Part shown: positions 39,133 through 47,721 of the stretch, piece after piece | How the letters are laid out: each line of letters starts with the position of its first letter | Numbering within the stretch: position 1 is the stretch's first letter | DNA from: Sphingomonas gilva | GTDB lineage: Bacteria > Pseudomonadota > Alphaproteobacteria > Sphingomonadales > Sphingomonadaceae | Assembly: GCF_003515075.1 (NCBI RefSeq) | Contig: NZ_QWLV01000007.1 | Span: forward strand, 124,001-188,000 | DNA: 64,000 bases | Direction: 5' to 3' | Notes under the pieces: model-generated | Databases searched by the model: none | The model's input: the letters and a program-made list of their open reading frames with translations, nothing else | Told to the model about the DNA's origin: nothing | Position numbers and translations under genes: made by a program

Positions 39133-40896
39133 TCAGGCCGCCACGCGATCCATTGCCTGCGCCTGAAGAAGTCCCGTCTTGCGATCGACGCCATAACCCG
39201 CCTGTCGAAGCGCGATCAGAACGTCGCTCAGATGCAGCTCATCAAGAAGGAGGTGGCGTTCGATCGCGCGCCGCAGGATGTCTGCATAGAGATGACTGGG
39301 ACTGGGCATCGACCCGATTCTCATCCCGGCGATTGCCTCCCTGATCAGCTCCGCTGCGTCGGCTGGCTCCGGCTTCTCCATGATCTCCGCGCCCGCCGCA
39401 TCAGGTTTCTGCACCGTGATGATGAGATCGACTGTCACCACGCCCTCCGATCCTGAACTGAGACCTTTCACGGAGCGCTGGCCCTTGTCGAGGATCGCGA
39501 CATGGATGGGGGCGCCGACGAAACCGGCGTCGCGCAGCGCCCGCTGCACCAGTCCCCAGATCCGGCCATTGCTGTTGCCGAACACGACCGACATGAAGCG
39601 GCCGGGCCGGAGGACGCGGAAGGCCTCCGAGAAAGCGCCGCGCAGCAACGTCTCGTAGCGTTCGGACGAGCCGGCCTTGCGCGTGCCCGTCGTGTGGACC
39701 ACCGCCTCCGACGCATTGGCGGTCGTCGTGCCGAGCCATGCCTCATGGAACAGGCTCATATCGCTGTAGAAGATATTGCTGCCGAACGGCGGGTCGGTGA
39801 AGACATAGTCGACCGACGCATCCTTTAGGTGTGCGAGCCGATCGGCAGACGCCAGGCCATAGGTCACCGCCTCGGGCGCGGCATCGCCTTGCTGACTGGC
39901 CAGCTCTAGGTCCGCGCGGATCGCGGCTTCAACCTTGCGCCCGAATAGCTCGAAGATGTTCCATTCATAATAGACAGGTGCAATGTAGTAGGTCTGGTTC
40001 TGGGCGTTGAGTGGACGCTTGGCGCTCCACTGATAGCGCCGCGACGCCCTCGGCAGGATCGCGGTGAAGGCGAAACGCAACTTCTTCTGGATATCGGCGT
40101 CGTTGACCCTCTCGATGGCCCGCCACAGTTCGAGCAAGGCGATGGCGTTACGGGCTGAGAAGAAATCGGCAGTGCGGGTCAAGCCGGCCTTCCCAAGCCC
40201 CGATCGGCTATACATTTCACGGGTCGAGTCGATCGACTGTGACGGCACCAGCGTCATGCGCGGGTCTGCGAGCGCGAGGGCGATGCGGGTTTCGTCCAAA
40301 GGGCTGATGGTCTGGGCGACCTGTTTGCCCGAGACGCCATCGACAACGACTTCGACTGGCACATCCTCGCCGCGTTTCCAGCGCCGCCGCTCGAACGGCG
40401 CTTCGCACGAAGGGCATTGTTTGGGTGGAGCGCCGTCCGGTGAGACATGCTCGAAATAGACCATCTGCTCGGCGCATGCGGGGCAGTAATAGGTGAACGA
40501 CCAGACCGCGCGGACCATTTCGATATCCGCGCCATCGGCCTCACGCCGAGTCTGATAAAGGTTGCCGATGGCCAAGCGCGCTTCGGCTGCGACCTGTGCC
40601 GCGACAATGCGGAGCTGGCCGGCCGCAACCTCCGCCAGATACCCCGAGCAGATATGCTGGCCGAGGACGGAAATGTCGCTGAGCGCCGCGCGACGACCCC
40701 GGGAGCGTGCCGCAAGGCCCGTCATGCCCGAGCCCGCAAAAAAGTCGGCGATCAGTTCACCGGGCTTGGAGAAGGTGTCGATGAACGGCACGATTGCGGC
40801 GATCGGAACCTTGGTCAGATAGGCGTGGCAATTATAGACCGGATCGGTGCGTGGCGCGGTCACGGTCGAGGGGAGGCCATCGATATCCAGGGGCAT
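39133..40896 (-). CDS. DNA methyltransferase with internal zinc-ribbon (second R-M cassette)
   Basis: The 587-residue product has an N-terminal SAM motif DFFAGSGMTG (51-60) and a catalytic DPPF at 368-371 (TDPPFGSNIFYSDMSL), the order of alpha/gamma-class amino-methyltransferases. Between them is a zinc-ribbon-like pair, CPAC near 137 and CPSC near 160. A SVVFGNSNGRIW segment follows DPPF. It may make N6-adenine or N4-cytosine; the motif cannot decide. It is convergent with the PvuII-like M gene and divergent from a C-protein gene, so it is probably the modification half of a separate system. Confidence 0.85.
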   Translation of the reverse strand: MPLDIDGLPSTVTAPRTDPVYNCHAYLTKVPIAAIVPFIDTFSKPGELIADFFAGSGMTGLAARSRGRRAALSDISVLGQHICSGYLAEVAAGQLRIVAAQVAAEARLAIGNLYQTRREADGADIEMVRAVWSFTYYCPACAEQMVYFEHVSPDGAPPKQCPSCEAPFERRRWKRGEDVPVEVVVDGVSGKQVAQTISPLDETRIALALADPRMTLVPSQSIDSTREMYSRSGLGKAGLTRTADFFSARNAIALLELWRAIERVNDADIQKKLRFAFTAILPRASRRYQWSAKRPLNAQNQTYYIAPVYYEWNIFELFGRKVEAAIRADLELASQQGDAAPEAVTYGLASADRLAHLKDASVDYVFTDPPFGSNIFYSDMSLFHEAWLGTTTANASEAVVHTTGTRKAGSSERYETLLRGAFSEAFRVLRPGRFMSVVFGNSNGRIWGLVQRALRDAGFVGAPIHVAILDKGQRSVKGLSSGSEGVVTVDLIITVQKPDAAGAEIMEKPEPADAAELIREAIAGMRIGSMPSPSHLYADILRRAIERHLLLDELHLSDVLIALRQAGYGVDRKTGLLQAQAMDRVAA

Positions 40897-40914
40897 CGCA
40901 GTTCCAGATGTGAA

Positions 40915-40940
40915 ACTCAGAGTCTGTAGACCTATCGTTT
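40915..40940. promoter_or_regulatory. C-box-like operator of the second R-M cassette
   Basis: ACTCAGAGTCTGTAGACC spans the divergent methyltransferase (ATG at 40896) and C-protein (GTG at 40983) genes. AGTCT and AGAC form an imperfect palindrome. Its complement GTCTACAGACT differs by one base from GTCTACACACT in the first C-box. Confidence 0.5.
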
Positions 40941-40982
40941 ACACGTTCCTAGCTTCGCCGCAAGTTCGGACGGGGCAAGATA

Positions 40983-41210
40983 GTGGGCCAAACTGACCCT
41001 AAGACCATACTCGCCCGGAATATCCGACGGCTACGACAAGCCAGCGGCATCTCGCAGGAAGAGCTTGCGTCGCGTGCCCAGCTCCATCGCACCTACATCA
41101 GCTCAGTGGAGCGCCGAGAGCGCAACGTCTCGCTCGAGAATATCTTCAAGATCGCCCAAGCGTTGGGTGTTCCCGCCACCGTTCTTCTCGAGGATGAGGG
41201 GGGCGCCTGA
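40983..41210 (+). CDS. Controller-type XRE HTH protein (second R-M cassette)
   Basis: The 75-residue product (LARNIRRLRQASGISQEELA, RAQLHRTYISSVERRERNVS) has the length and HTH spacing of C proteins and resembles the first one at 37783. It starts with GTG and lacks a ribosome site, as the first C gene does. Its stop and the next gene's start share bases (TGATG), the same junction as C-R in the PvuII-like operon. That shared layout is the main reason to read the next gene as the restriction partner. Confidence 0.88.
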   Translation: MGQTDPKTILARNIRRLRQASGISQEELASRAQLHRTYISSVERRERNVSLENIFKIAQALGVPATVLLEDEGGA

Positions 41211-42688
41211 TGGGATTCAAGGTCGATTCCAGCTTCCTGCGATATCTTACGATGGGCGCCCGTGGGACGCGGCAGGTGATTGCGGAACTCGAGGGACTGG
41301 GTTTCGAGCCCATCGAGCTCGAGCGCTACTGCACGTCGAACAAGATCTGGGCGACGAAGGTCAAGCGGCTGCGGCTGCCCGACCTGATATGTGTGAAGAC
41401 CGGCCTGAAGGTGGAGGTCAGGGCCAAGAGCGCGTTGACGATTAAGATGAGCGATGCGCCGGCCAACCCCGACCGTGTCTGGGACGCAGGCGCCGAGGAC
41501 GAGGACGTTGTCGCGTTCATCGCGTGCCGGAACGGCCCGGGTGGACCATTCCCCGCCGATCACGCGGCGTATTTCGACATCGGCTCACTCAGGCGGTCGG
41601 CCCGGAAATCTATATTAGGACCAGCCAAATCGGCATCCGAGGGCGCCGAGCGCGATCGGACTTGGCCCTCGACCGTACCAAAGAGGTCAGGAACGGTGTT
41701 GTCCGTCACGCGGGACAAGCTGCTCGTCCAGATGGAGGAGCCCGCCCGTAAACAGTCGTTCAACGTGGCAGGTCGGAACGTCTATGTCGCAGCCGGTGAT
41801 CGGTTCGAGGCTGGCATGACATTTCTTGCCGGGGTGCCGGACCGGATGGCCGACCTCTCGCCGCATCTCGCGCGCCGGTACGATCCGGTGAAAGGCCTGC
41901 GAAGCGCTCGGGCGGTCGATCGCTATGCCGCGGCAAAGGCGGTGCGCTTCCGTCCGGAACGTGAGCAAGCCGCGTTACCGCTCTTGGAGAGGGCCTTGAA
42001 AAGCGAGCGCGAGGCCCGGGTTGCCTTGGAGGTCGCCGGCACGGCAACAGCACTTGGCTTGGCTGCGGGACAAGGCCGTATTGCCGACTTCCTGTGGAGC
42101 GATGATGCTGCCGATCTGAGCATGGAAGCCATCCTCATTCTCACCGAGATCGGTGGAGACTTCGCGCGCGAGCAACTTGCCCAACTTGCGGCCGATCCGG
42201 ATTTCGAAGGCGACGAACGTCGGCAAGCCGCCATCTGGGGCTTGGGTAAGGCTGGCGTGAAAGCGTACCACGACCTTCTACCCTATCTGAACGACGCGGA
42301 CGAGAATGTCGCTTTTCACGCAATCGCGGCGTTCGGTCACGACACGCCCCGTCCTATCGTCCAGCGGCTGGTCCGTGCTCTCTCAAATGGGGAGCCAAGC
42401 CTTGCACCGGCGGCATCTGAAGCGCTGCGCGTCATCGGCGGGCGAAAGGTACTTGAGGTGCTGGTGAAGGCGATCGAGCAAAGCGGCTCCGACTTCGCCT
42501 GGGGCATGGCGACACTCGGACGCCTTGAGCCAAAGCTGGTGCGCGAGGGATTGCGCGGTTCGCCCCTGCTAGCCCAGCTCGAACCAATGCTATTGATGGC
42601 TCATGGCGCCAACTGGCTCACAGCGGAAGATGCCGTGGTCAACTTCGCGTTTTTGCTGAAGCAGGATCTCTATGCGCCCGTAAATTAG
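41210..42688 (+). CDS. Candidate restriction nuclease: PD-(D/E)xK-like N-terminus with HEAT-like repeats
   Basis: I do not recognise a named family. The 492-residue product has an N-terminal region (1-200) with Pro57-Asp58 followed by Glu69-Val-Arg-Ala-Lys73 (KVEVRAKS), which resembles a PD-(D/E)xK core in which the lysine is shifted or replaced by arginine. From about 245 to 450 it is made of alpha-helical pairs like HEAT repeats (EREQAALPLLERALKSER; ERRQAAIWGLGKAGVKAYHD; VAFHAIAAFGHDTPRPIVQR). Translation is coupled to the C protein. Position implies a nuclease matched to the methyltransferase at 39133. The activity itself is inference. Confidence 0.6.
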   Translation: MGFKVDSSFLRYLTMGARGTRQVIAELEGLGFEPIELERYCTSNKIWATKVKRLRLPDLICVKTGLKVEVRAKSALTIKMSDAPANPDRVWDAGAEDEDVVAFIACRNGPGGPFPADHAAYFDIGSLRRSARKSILGPAKSASEGAERDRTWPSTVPKRSGTVLSVTRDKLLVQMEEPARKQSFNVAGRNVYVAAGDRFEAGMTFLAGVPDRMADLSPHLARRYDPVKGLRSARAVDRYAAAKAVRFRPEREQAALPLLERALKSEREARVALEVAGTATALGLAAGQGRIADFLWSDDAADLSMEAILILTEIGGDFAREQLAQLAADPDFEGDERRQAAIWGLGKAGVKAYHDLLPYLNDADENVAFHAIAAFGHDTPRPIVQRLVRALSNGEPSLAPAASEALRVIGGRKVLEVLVKAIEQSGSDFAWGMATLGRLEPKLVREGLRGSPLLAQLEPMLLMAHGANWLTAEDAVVNFAFLLKQDLYAPVN

Positions 42689-42696
42689 GTACCGTG

Positions 42697-43121
42697 TCAC
42701 TCCTCTTCACGTCGGCGCCCTTCTTCCTCTCGGCGAAGCCGGTACTCTTTCATCACCGCCGCGAGCACCGCCACGCCCACGGTGATGTCGCCTGCCATGG
42801 CTTCCAGCCGCTGGATCTTGGCGTCGCGGAACGACCGCCGTGGAGTACCGTCCCAGAGGTAAGACTGATCGAGCTCGAGAGCTGGCCCGTGGGAGGATAA
42901 TCCCATTCCGGAAAGCGCGGCCGGGAGAAGTCGAAGTCCAGGTCGTCCATCTGTTCCGATTCCACAGGCGCTCCCACTTGCCGCGTCAGCATCCTCCTCG
43001 GCCTGTCCTTCTCGGTCAGCACATGCTTCTCGTGCTTAGTGCTCTCGCTGACAGCGAAGCCAATCGTCTTGCCATCGCAGATGAAAGCGGCTGCCTGGCT
43101 CCCAAGCGTGGACATCCGCAT
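42697..43121 (-). pseudogene. Frameshifted hypothetical gene remnant
   Basis: Two minus-strand reading frames with good codon use follow one another. The upstream one (from 43121: MRMSTLGSQAAAFICDGKTI ... FPEWDYPP) gives way near 42900 to another frame (SYLWDGTPRRSFRDAKIQRL ... MKEYRLRREEEGRRREEE), ending at 42697. The switch is one base off frame. I read this as one gene split by an indel, or a 5'-truncated gene, though a sequencing error or programmed shift is possible. No family recognised. It lies at the seam between the defence genes and the metabolic block. Confidence 0.45.
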
Positions 43122-43134
43122 CCATTCACAGGCC

Positions 43135-44466
43135 CTAGCTCACGGGAGCGGTGGCGGGCATCGTGACATCAACGGGGTGCGCGGCGGCATCCTGTTCCGG
43201 ATGTATTCGGCAGTATAGCGCGAACGCGGCGATAGCCGCGTAACAGAGGGCGGGCACGACAAGTGCTGCCCGAAGCGTTGTTGCATCTGCGACAAACCCG
43301 GTGAGCGGTGGCACGATGGCTCCGCCGACAATTGCCATGCAAATGATTCCTGAGCCCTCTGCAGCGCGGGGACCAAGACCCTCCGATGCGAGACTGAAAA
43401 TGGTCGGGAACATGATCGCGTTGGTGAGTCCCACCAGGACAAGAGTGGTGCCTGAGAGCGTGCCGGTGGTGAAACCGGAGAGGGCGAGCAGCGCAATGGC
43501 GCCCAAGGCCACGTTTCCAAGCACATTGGCGGGCGGGAAGCGGCGCAGTAGCCAAGTGCCGATAAACCGACCAATCATGGCGCCGCCCCAGTAAAAGGCG
43601 ACGCGCTCCCCCGCGGCCTGGGGCTCAAGCGCCAGCGTGTCGGGCTGCATCAGATAGTTGGCGAGCAGACTGCCGATCGCGACCTCAGCCCCGACATACA
43701 CGAAGATTCCAGCCGCTCCGAACGCAAAGCGCGGGCGCTTGAGCAGGTCGAGCGAGCGCAAGGGGTTGGTCACCGATCGCCGCTCTTCGCGCAGCCGGTC
43801 GCGGCGTAGCCAGACCATCGCAGCGACCAAGACGAGGGCAGCTGCGAGGCCGAGATAGGTGCGGTCGATGACGCGGGTCTCGGCCGCTCGGAAGGCGGTG
43901 AGTGCTTCGCCGGAAAGCCTGTTCTCATCGACGGTGGCAAGGCTGCCGAGGATCAGAATCGCGCCGACATAGGGGAAGATGGTGGTGCCCAAGGAATTGA
44001 AGGCCTGGGCGAACGTCAGGCGACTGTGCGCGGTGCGGGGTTCGCCGAGCATCGAGATCAGCGGGTTTGCGACGACTTGGACGATGGTGATGCCGGAGGC
44101 GAGCACAAACAGCGCAGCGAGGAAGGTGACAAACAGGCCGGAGGAGGAGGCGGGAAGGAACAGCAGGCAGCCGGCGGTCATAGTGAGCAGGCCTGCGACG
44201 GCGGTGCGCATATAGCCGAGCTTCTGGACCAGCATCGCAGCGGGCAGCGAAATCAGCAGATAGGCGAGGAAGAACGCCGACTGGACCAGCATCACCTCCG
44301 CGTAGCTCAAGGCGAAGAGATGCTTGAGCTTCGGGATCAGCACGTCGTTCAGGCTGGTGATGCCGCCGAAGATGAAGAACAGCGCGAACACGAACCCGCG
44401 AAGGTCGGCGACCGAGCCGGTTGTGGCCGCGGCAGGTGCCGCGCCGGGCTGGGAAATTAGGGCCAT
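43135..44466 (-). CDS. Sugar MFS transporter (FucP/GluP family)
   Basis: The 443-residue protein has twelve membrane helices with FucP-family segments: FVFALFFIFGGITSLNDVLI in TM1, LSYAEVMLVQSAFFLAYLL, and TFAQAFNSLGTTIFPYVGA. The family symports fucose, glucose, galactose or related sugars with protons. It is the last gene of the minus-strand cluster and overlaps the trehalase end by ten bases. Import of the glucose released by the periplasmic trehalase is the simplest reading. Confidence 0.87.
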   Translation of the reverse strand: MALISQPGAAPAAATTGSVADLRGFVFALFFIFGGITSLNDVLIPKLKHLFALSYAEVMLVQSAFFLAYLLISLPAAMLVQKLGYMRTAVAGLLTMTAGCLLFLPASSSGLFVTFLAALFVLASGITIVQVVANPLISMLGEPRTAHSRLTFAQAFNSLGTTIFPYVGAILILGSLATVDENRLSGEALTAFRAAETRVIDRTYLGLAAALVLVAAMVWLRRDRLREERRSVTNPLRSLDLLKRPRFAFGAAGIFVYVGAEVAIGSLLANYLMQPDTLALEPQAAGERVAFYWGGAMIGRFIGTWLLRRFPPANVLGNVALGAIALLALSGFTTGTLSGTTLVLVGLTNAIMFPTIFSLASEGLGPRAAEGSGIICMAIVGGAIVPPLTGFVADATTLRAALVVPALCYAAIAAFALYCRIHPEQDAAAHPVDVTMPATAPVS

Positions 44467-46160
44467 GGCGTACTCCTGGCAGCGCTGTCGCCAGACGCCG
44501 TGATCGCGGGCTTTGAGATTGATCCGGGCACACCGGGATACAGCTTCATGAGGCCGATGGTTGTGCCGTTGGTCCAGCCGAAGCCATCCTGGAGCGGATA
44601 TTCACCGCCGCCACCGGGCCTCAGCGTCACCACATCATACTTCTCGAGAAGCTTGCCGGTGTCGGCATAGACCTTGGCGACGGTGGTCAGCCAGCGCCGG
44701 GCGATCGTTTCGGCGAGCTGCGTCTCACCGTAATTCCTCAGGCCGCCCACCGCGATCCACTGGAGCGGTGCCCAGCCATTGGGCGCATCCCATTGCTGGC
44801 CGGTGGTGATGTTGGTGGTGACAAGCCCACCGGGCTTGAGGAGCTCGCGCTCGACAACGCGTGCGGTGCTGTCAGCTTCCGCCTGGCTCGCGACGCGAAA
44901 GAACAGCGGATAGAGGCTGGCGGCCGAGACGTTGCCGAGGAGCCGCTGCCCGGTCCACAGATAGTCGTCATAGAGACCGGTCGTCCCGTTCCACAGATGG
45001 CGACGCATCGCACTCGCACGTGCTCTGGCCTTGCCGCGGAAGATGGTGACGCAGGCTTGGTCATGAAGTTCGGCGCAGCCGTCGGCGATCGCGCCTTCGA
45101 GCCCGAACATCAGGCTGTTGAGATCGGGTGGCACGATATCGCTGGTACGCACCGAGCCGAGGCTCTTACCGTCGGCGAACCAGCGAGAGCTATAGTCCCA
45201 ACCGCTCTCCGCTCCCGCGCGCAGGTTGCGGTAGACGAGGGACGCAGTACGGCCGCTGGCCGTCGCGGCCGTGACATCGACCCTGTATGCCTCGTCGCGC
45301 GGCGCGTCGCGATCATCCCAGTAGCGGTTGAGCAGCGCGCCGTTAGCCATGCGCACGACACGTGCCGCTGCTTGGCCGGGCTTGAGCCTATCCGCCCCAT
45401 TCATCCAATAGCGGTATTCGGCCTTGAGGGCGCGCAGGTAGGCGGCGAACGCTTTGGCGGGATGCTCTGGATTGGTAAGTTCGACCATCTTGAAGAAGAA
45501 GGGCGGCTGCGACCGACTGAGATAATAGCTGCGGTTGCCGTTGGGGACGTGACCATAGGTCGTGATCAGGTGTGCGAAGTTGTCGACCATGCCGCGCTGG
45601 AGCTTCGCCTGCTCGGGCCCGAAACCCAGCATGGTGAAGTAACTGTCCCAATAATAGATTTCGGTGAACCGCCCGCCCGGCACCACATAAGGGTTGGGCA
45701 ATGGCAGAAGCGAGGACCAGCTTGGTGTCGTGGGCGTGCTCCGCGTCAACAGCGGCCAGAGCTCTCTTATGTGCGCGCGAAGCGGCAAGCCAAAAGTAGG
45801 CTGAGCCTGCTGCGTAACCGGCGGTGCCAGCTTAAAATTGGCTGCGACAAAGGCGCGGAGCGCAGCATCGTTTGCTGGCCGATTGCCCGAATAGTCGCGT
45901 AGAATCTCAGCGGACGCCCGTCTTGGCTCGGCATCCGCCCAAAGCTTCCCGTCGGGAAAGAGATCGCTGAGTGCCACCTCTTCGAAAAAGGGCGCTAGTA
46001 CGACCGACGGCGGAGGCGGAGCAGGCGTGGCTTGCTGCCCGGCTACGGATGATCCGATTGACAAGCCAATCAGCGCCGCGGTGGCGGTAATGCGCCGCAC
46101 GAGCGCGCAGCCACCGAAGACCGGTCGCGATGCCTTCCCCAATGAGCGGGAATCAGTCAT
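44457..46160 (-). CDS. treA: Periplasmic trehalase (GH37)
   Basis: The 567-residue product starts at an ATG overlapping the MaoC stop by eight bases and has a hydrophobic export segment (ATAALIGLSIGSSVAGQQ). GH37 signatures are present: PGGRFTEIYYWDSYF (trehalase signature 1) and QQWDAPNGWAPLQW (signature 2), plus GGGGEYPLQDGFGWTNG. It cleaves trehalose to two glucose molecules. Coupling to a CoA-hydratase gene is unusual for a trehalase. Confidence 0.92.
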   Translation of the reverse strand: MTDSRSLGKASRPVFGGCALVRRITATAALIGLSIGSSVAGQQATPAPPPPSVVLAPFFEEVALSDLFPDGKLWADAEPRRASAEILRDYSGNRPANDAALRAFVAANFKLAPPVTQQAQPTFGLPLRAHIRELWPLLTRSTPTTPSWSSLLPLPNPYVVPGGRFTEIYYWDSYFTMLGFGPEQAKLQRGMVDNFAHLITTYGHVPNGNRSYYLSRSQPPFFFKMVELTNPEHPAKAFAAYLRALKAEYRYWMNGADRLKPGQAAARVVRMANGALLNRYWDDRDAPRDEAYRVDVTAATASGRTASLVYRNLRAGAESGWDYSSRWFADGKSLGSVRTSDIVPPDLNSLMFGLEGAIADGCAELHDQACVTIFRGKARARASAMRRHLWNGTTGLYDDYLWTGQRLLGNVSAASLYPLFFRVASQAEADSTARVVERELLKPGGLVTTNITTGQQWDAPNGWAPLQWIAVGGLRNYGETQLAETIARRWLTTVAKVYADTGKLLEKYDVVTLRPGGGGEYPLQDGFGWTNGTTIGLMKLYPGVPGSISKPAITASGDSAARSTPWP

Positions 46161-46662
46161 CGGCAGGTCCGAACCCACGCTTCCAGATCAGCATCGTCCT
46201 TAGAAATTCGCAGACGAGGACGCCGTGCTGATTGCGCGCGGCCGACCGCACCGTGACGATTCCCTGCTCCCGTCGCGACCTGGATTCCCGCTTCTCGGTC
46301 ACCTCGGATTCGCCGTAGAGGGTATCACCGGGAAAAACCGGCGCCGGCAGTGTGATGTCCTTCCAACCAAGGTTGGCGACCGCTTTCTGGCTGACGTCAC
46401 TCACGCTCATCCCCACCAAAATCGCGACCGTCAGCGGACTTGCCACTATTGGACGTCCGAACTCGGTCTTTCTGGCATATTCGGCATCGAAATGGGCTGG
46501 ATGCGTGTTCATCGTGAGCAAGGTGAACCAGGTGTTATCGGCATCGGTGATCGTGCGTCCTGGCCGATGCTCATAGGTATCGCCGACAGCGAACTCCTCA
46601 TAATAACGGCCGAAACTCTCGCGATAGCGCCCCTCGGCAACCTCGATCACACCATTCTTCAT
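46153..46662 (-). CDS. MaoC-family enoyl-CoA hydratase
   Basis: The 169-residue hot-dog-fold protein has the MaoC hydratase region NTHPAHFDAEYARKTEFGRP with the His/Asp-type catalytic loop, and SPLTVAILVGMSVSD. This subgroup is usually found next to CaiB/BaiF transferases and CitE-like lyases, as in mesaconyl-CoA or itaconyl-CoA hydratases (for example the Mycobacterium Rv2499c type). Its start lies one base after the lyase stop, and its end overlaps treA. Confidence 0.85.
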   Translation of the reverse strand: MKNGVIEVAEGRYRESFGRYYEEFAVGDTYEHRPGRTITDADNTWFTLLTMNTHPAHFDAEYARKTEFGRPIVASPLTVAILVGMSVSDVSQKAVANLGWKDITLPAPVFPGDTLYGESEVTEKRESRSRREQGIVTVRSAARNQHGVLVCEFLRTMLIWKRGFGPADD

Positions 46663-46663
46663 T

Positions 46664-47494
46664 TCATGCTCCTGCGAGATCCAGCATGCGCCGGAAGCGT
46701 GCTATGATGGGGGCCTCGAGTAGGCGCCCGCCAAACTGAATGGCGCTGCCGCCGGCTGCATCGAAGGCCGCGATGGCCGCGCGTGCCTCGCTGACCGATG
46801 ACTCGCTGGGGCGGAAGGCAGCGTGAATGGCGTCGAGCTGGCTGGGATGAATCGCAGCCTTTGCGCAGAAGCCGAGCGAACGGGCGCGAGCGGCTTCGGT
46901 GGCCAAGCCATCGGCATCGTTTAAGTTCACGTGCGGTACGTCGATGGCCGGAACGCCGGCCGCTGCCGCAGCAAGGGTAATCGCGGAACGCGCAGCGAAT
47001 AGCGGTTCCCAATGCATTTCCACCCCCAAAGCGGCAGCAAGATCGGCCCCGCCAAACATCAAGGCCGAACAGTGCGGCGACCGTGCAATATTTGCGGCAT
47101 CGGCAATACCGCGGGGCGTTTCGACCAGCGCTATCAGTGCTGGTGCGCAATGCCCGTCGACACGCCGGTCTAGCAGCTGCGCCACTATCTCAAGGTCGCG
47201 AGCGTGCTCAACTTTCGGCAACATGATCGCCCGCGGGAGCCGTGAAGCATCCGCAAGCGACGCGATATCGGCAAGTCCTGCAAGCGTGACAACGCCGTTG
47301 ATGCGTATCGCGAGGCGCTCCGTGTCGCCCTCCTCTAGCAGTTCTAGGACGCTGCGACGCGCCTCCGCCTTGGCATTCTGTGCAACGGCATCTTCCAAGT
47401 CCGCGCACACGACCTCGGCGCTCGATTGAAGCGCCTTTGCGAAGCGATCGGGCCGGTCGCCAGGCACGAATAGGAGACTGCGAAAGGCGCGCAT
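46664..47494 (-). CDS. CitE-like CoA-ester lyase (HpcH/HpaI family)
   Basis: The 276-residue TIM-barrel protein starts MRAFRSLLFVPGDRPDRF and shows CADLEDAVAQNAKAEAR, MLPKVEHARDLEIV, ALVETPRGI (metal-binding Glu) and MFGGADLAAALG (metal-binding Asp). It belongs with L-malyl-, beta-methylmalyl- and citramalyl-CoA lyases, which split 3-hydroxyacyl-CoA esters into acetyl-CoA and an oxoacid. It is the first gene of the operon lyase-maoC-treA-MFS. A GntR-type operator lies about 120 bases upstream. A longer opening to 47611 is not supported. Confidence 0.87.
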   Translation of the reverse strand: MRAFRSLLFVPGDRPDRFAKALQSSAEVVCADLEDAVAQNAKAEARRSVLELLEEGDTERLAIRINGVVTLAGLADIASLADASRLPRAIMLPKVEHARDLEIVAQLLDRRVDGHCAPALIALVETPRGIADAANIARSPHCSALMFGGADLAAALGVEMHWEPLFAARSAITLAAAAAGVPAIDVPHVNLNDADGLATEAARARSLGFCAKAAIHPSQLDAIHAAFRPSESSVSEARAAIAAFDAAGGSAIQFGGRLLEAPIIARFRRMLDLAGA

Positions 47495-47591
47495 AACTAA
47501 TCCCGTGGCCGAGGGCGGCCCGGAGCATGCCGACAGGACTCCGACTGGCCCCGGACGGCCCGCGCCGGGACCTTTCTCCACGGAGTAGAGG

Positions 47592-47624
47592 CACCACGGC
47601 CGTGGTGTCAATAGTCCGGACTAT
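47592..47624. promoter_or_regulatory. Predicted GntR operator between lyase operon and gntR
   Basis: ATAGTCCGGACTAT (47611-47624) is a perfect 14-bp palindrome; CACCACGGCCGTGGTG (47592-47607) is a perfect 16-bp palindrome just beside it. Both lie between the divergent lyase operon and the gntR gene. A near-copy, ATAGTCCGTACTAT, occurs at 49689 before the CoA-transferase, which supports the first as the regulator's site. A further CGTCCGGACG palindrome is at 47667-47676. Confidence 0.7.
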
Positions 47625-47721
47625 AACTAAGGACTCCTCTAAAGGTACGATATCGACTGAGGGTTACGTCCGGACGCGCTCTGTGGCAGACAGCAGAAGG
47701 AACAGATAATTGCTGAGAGCC

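Noticed and set aside
39133..42688. Second cassette as BREX or DISARM
   Set aside because: No PglZ, BrxC, DrmA or helicase genes are present; the C-protein layout fits type II control better.
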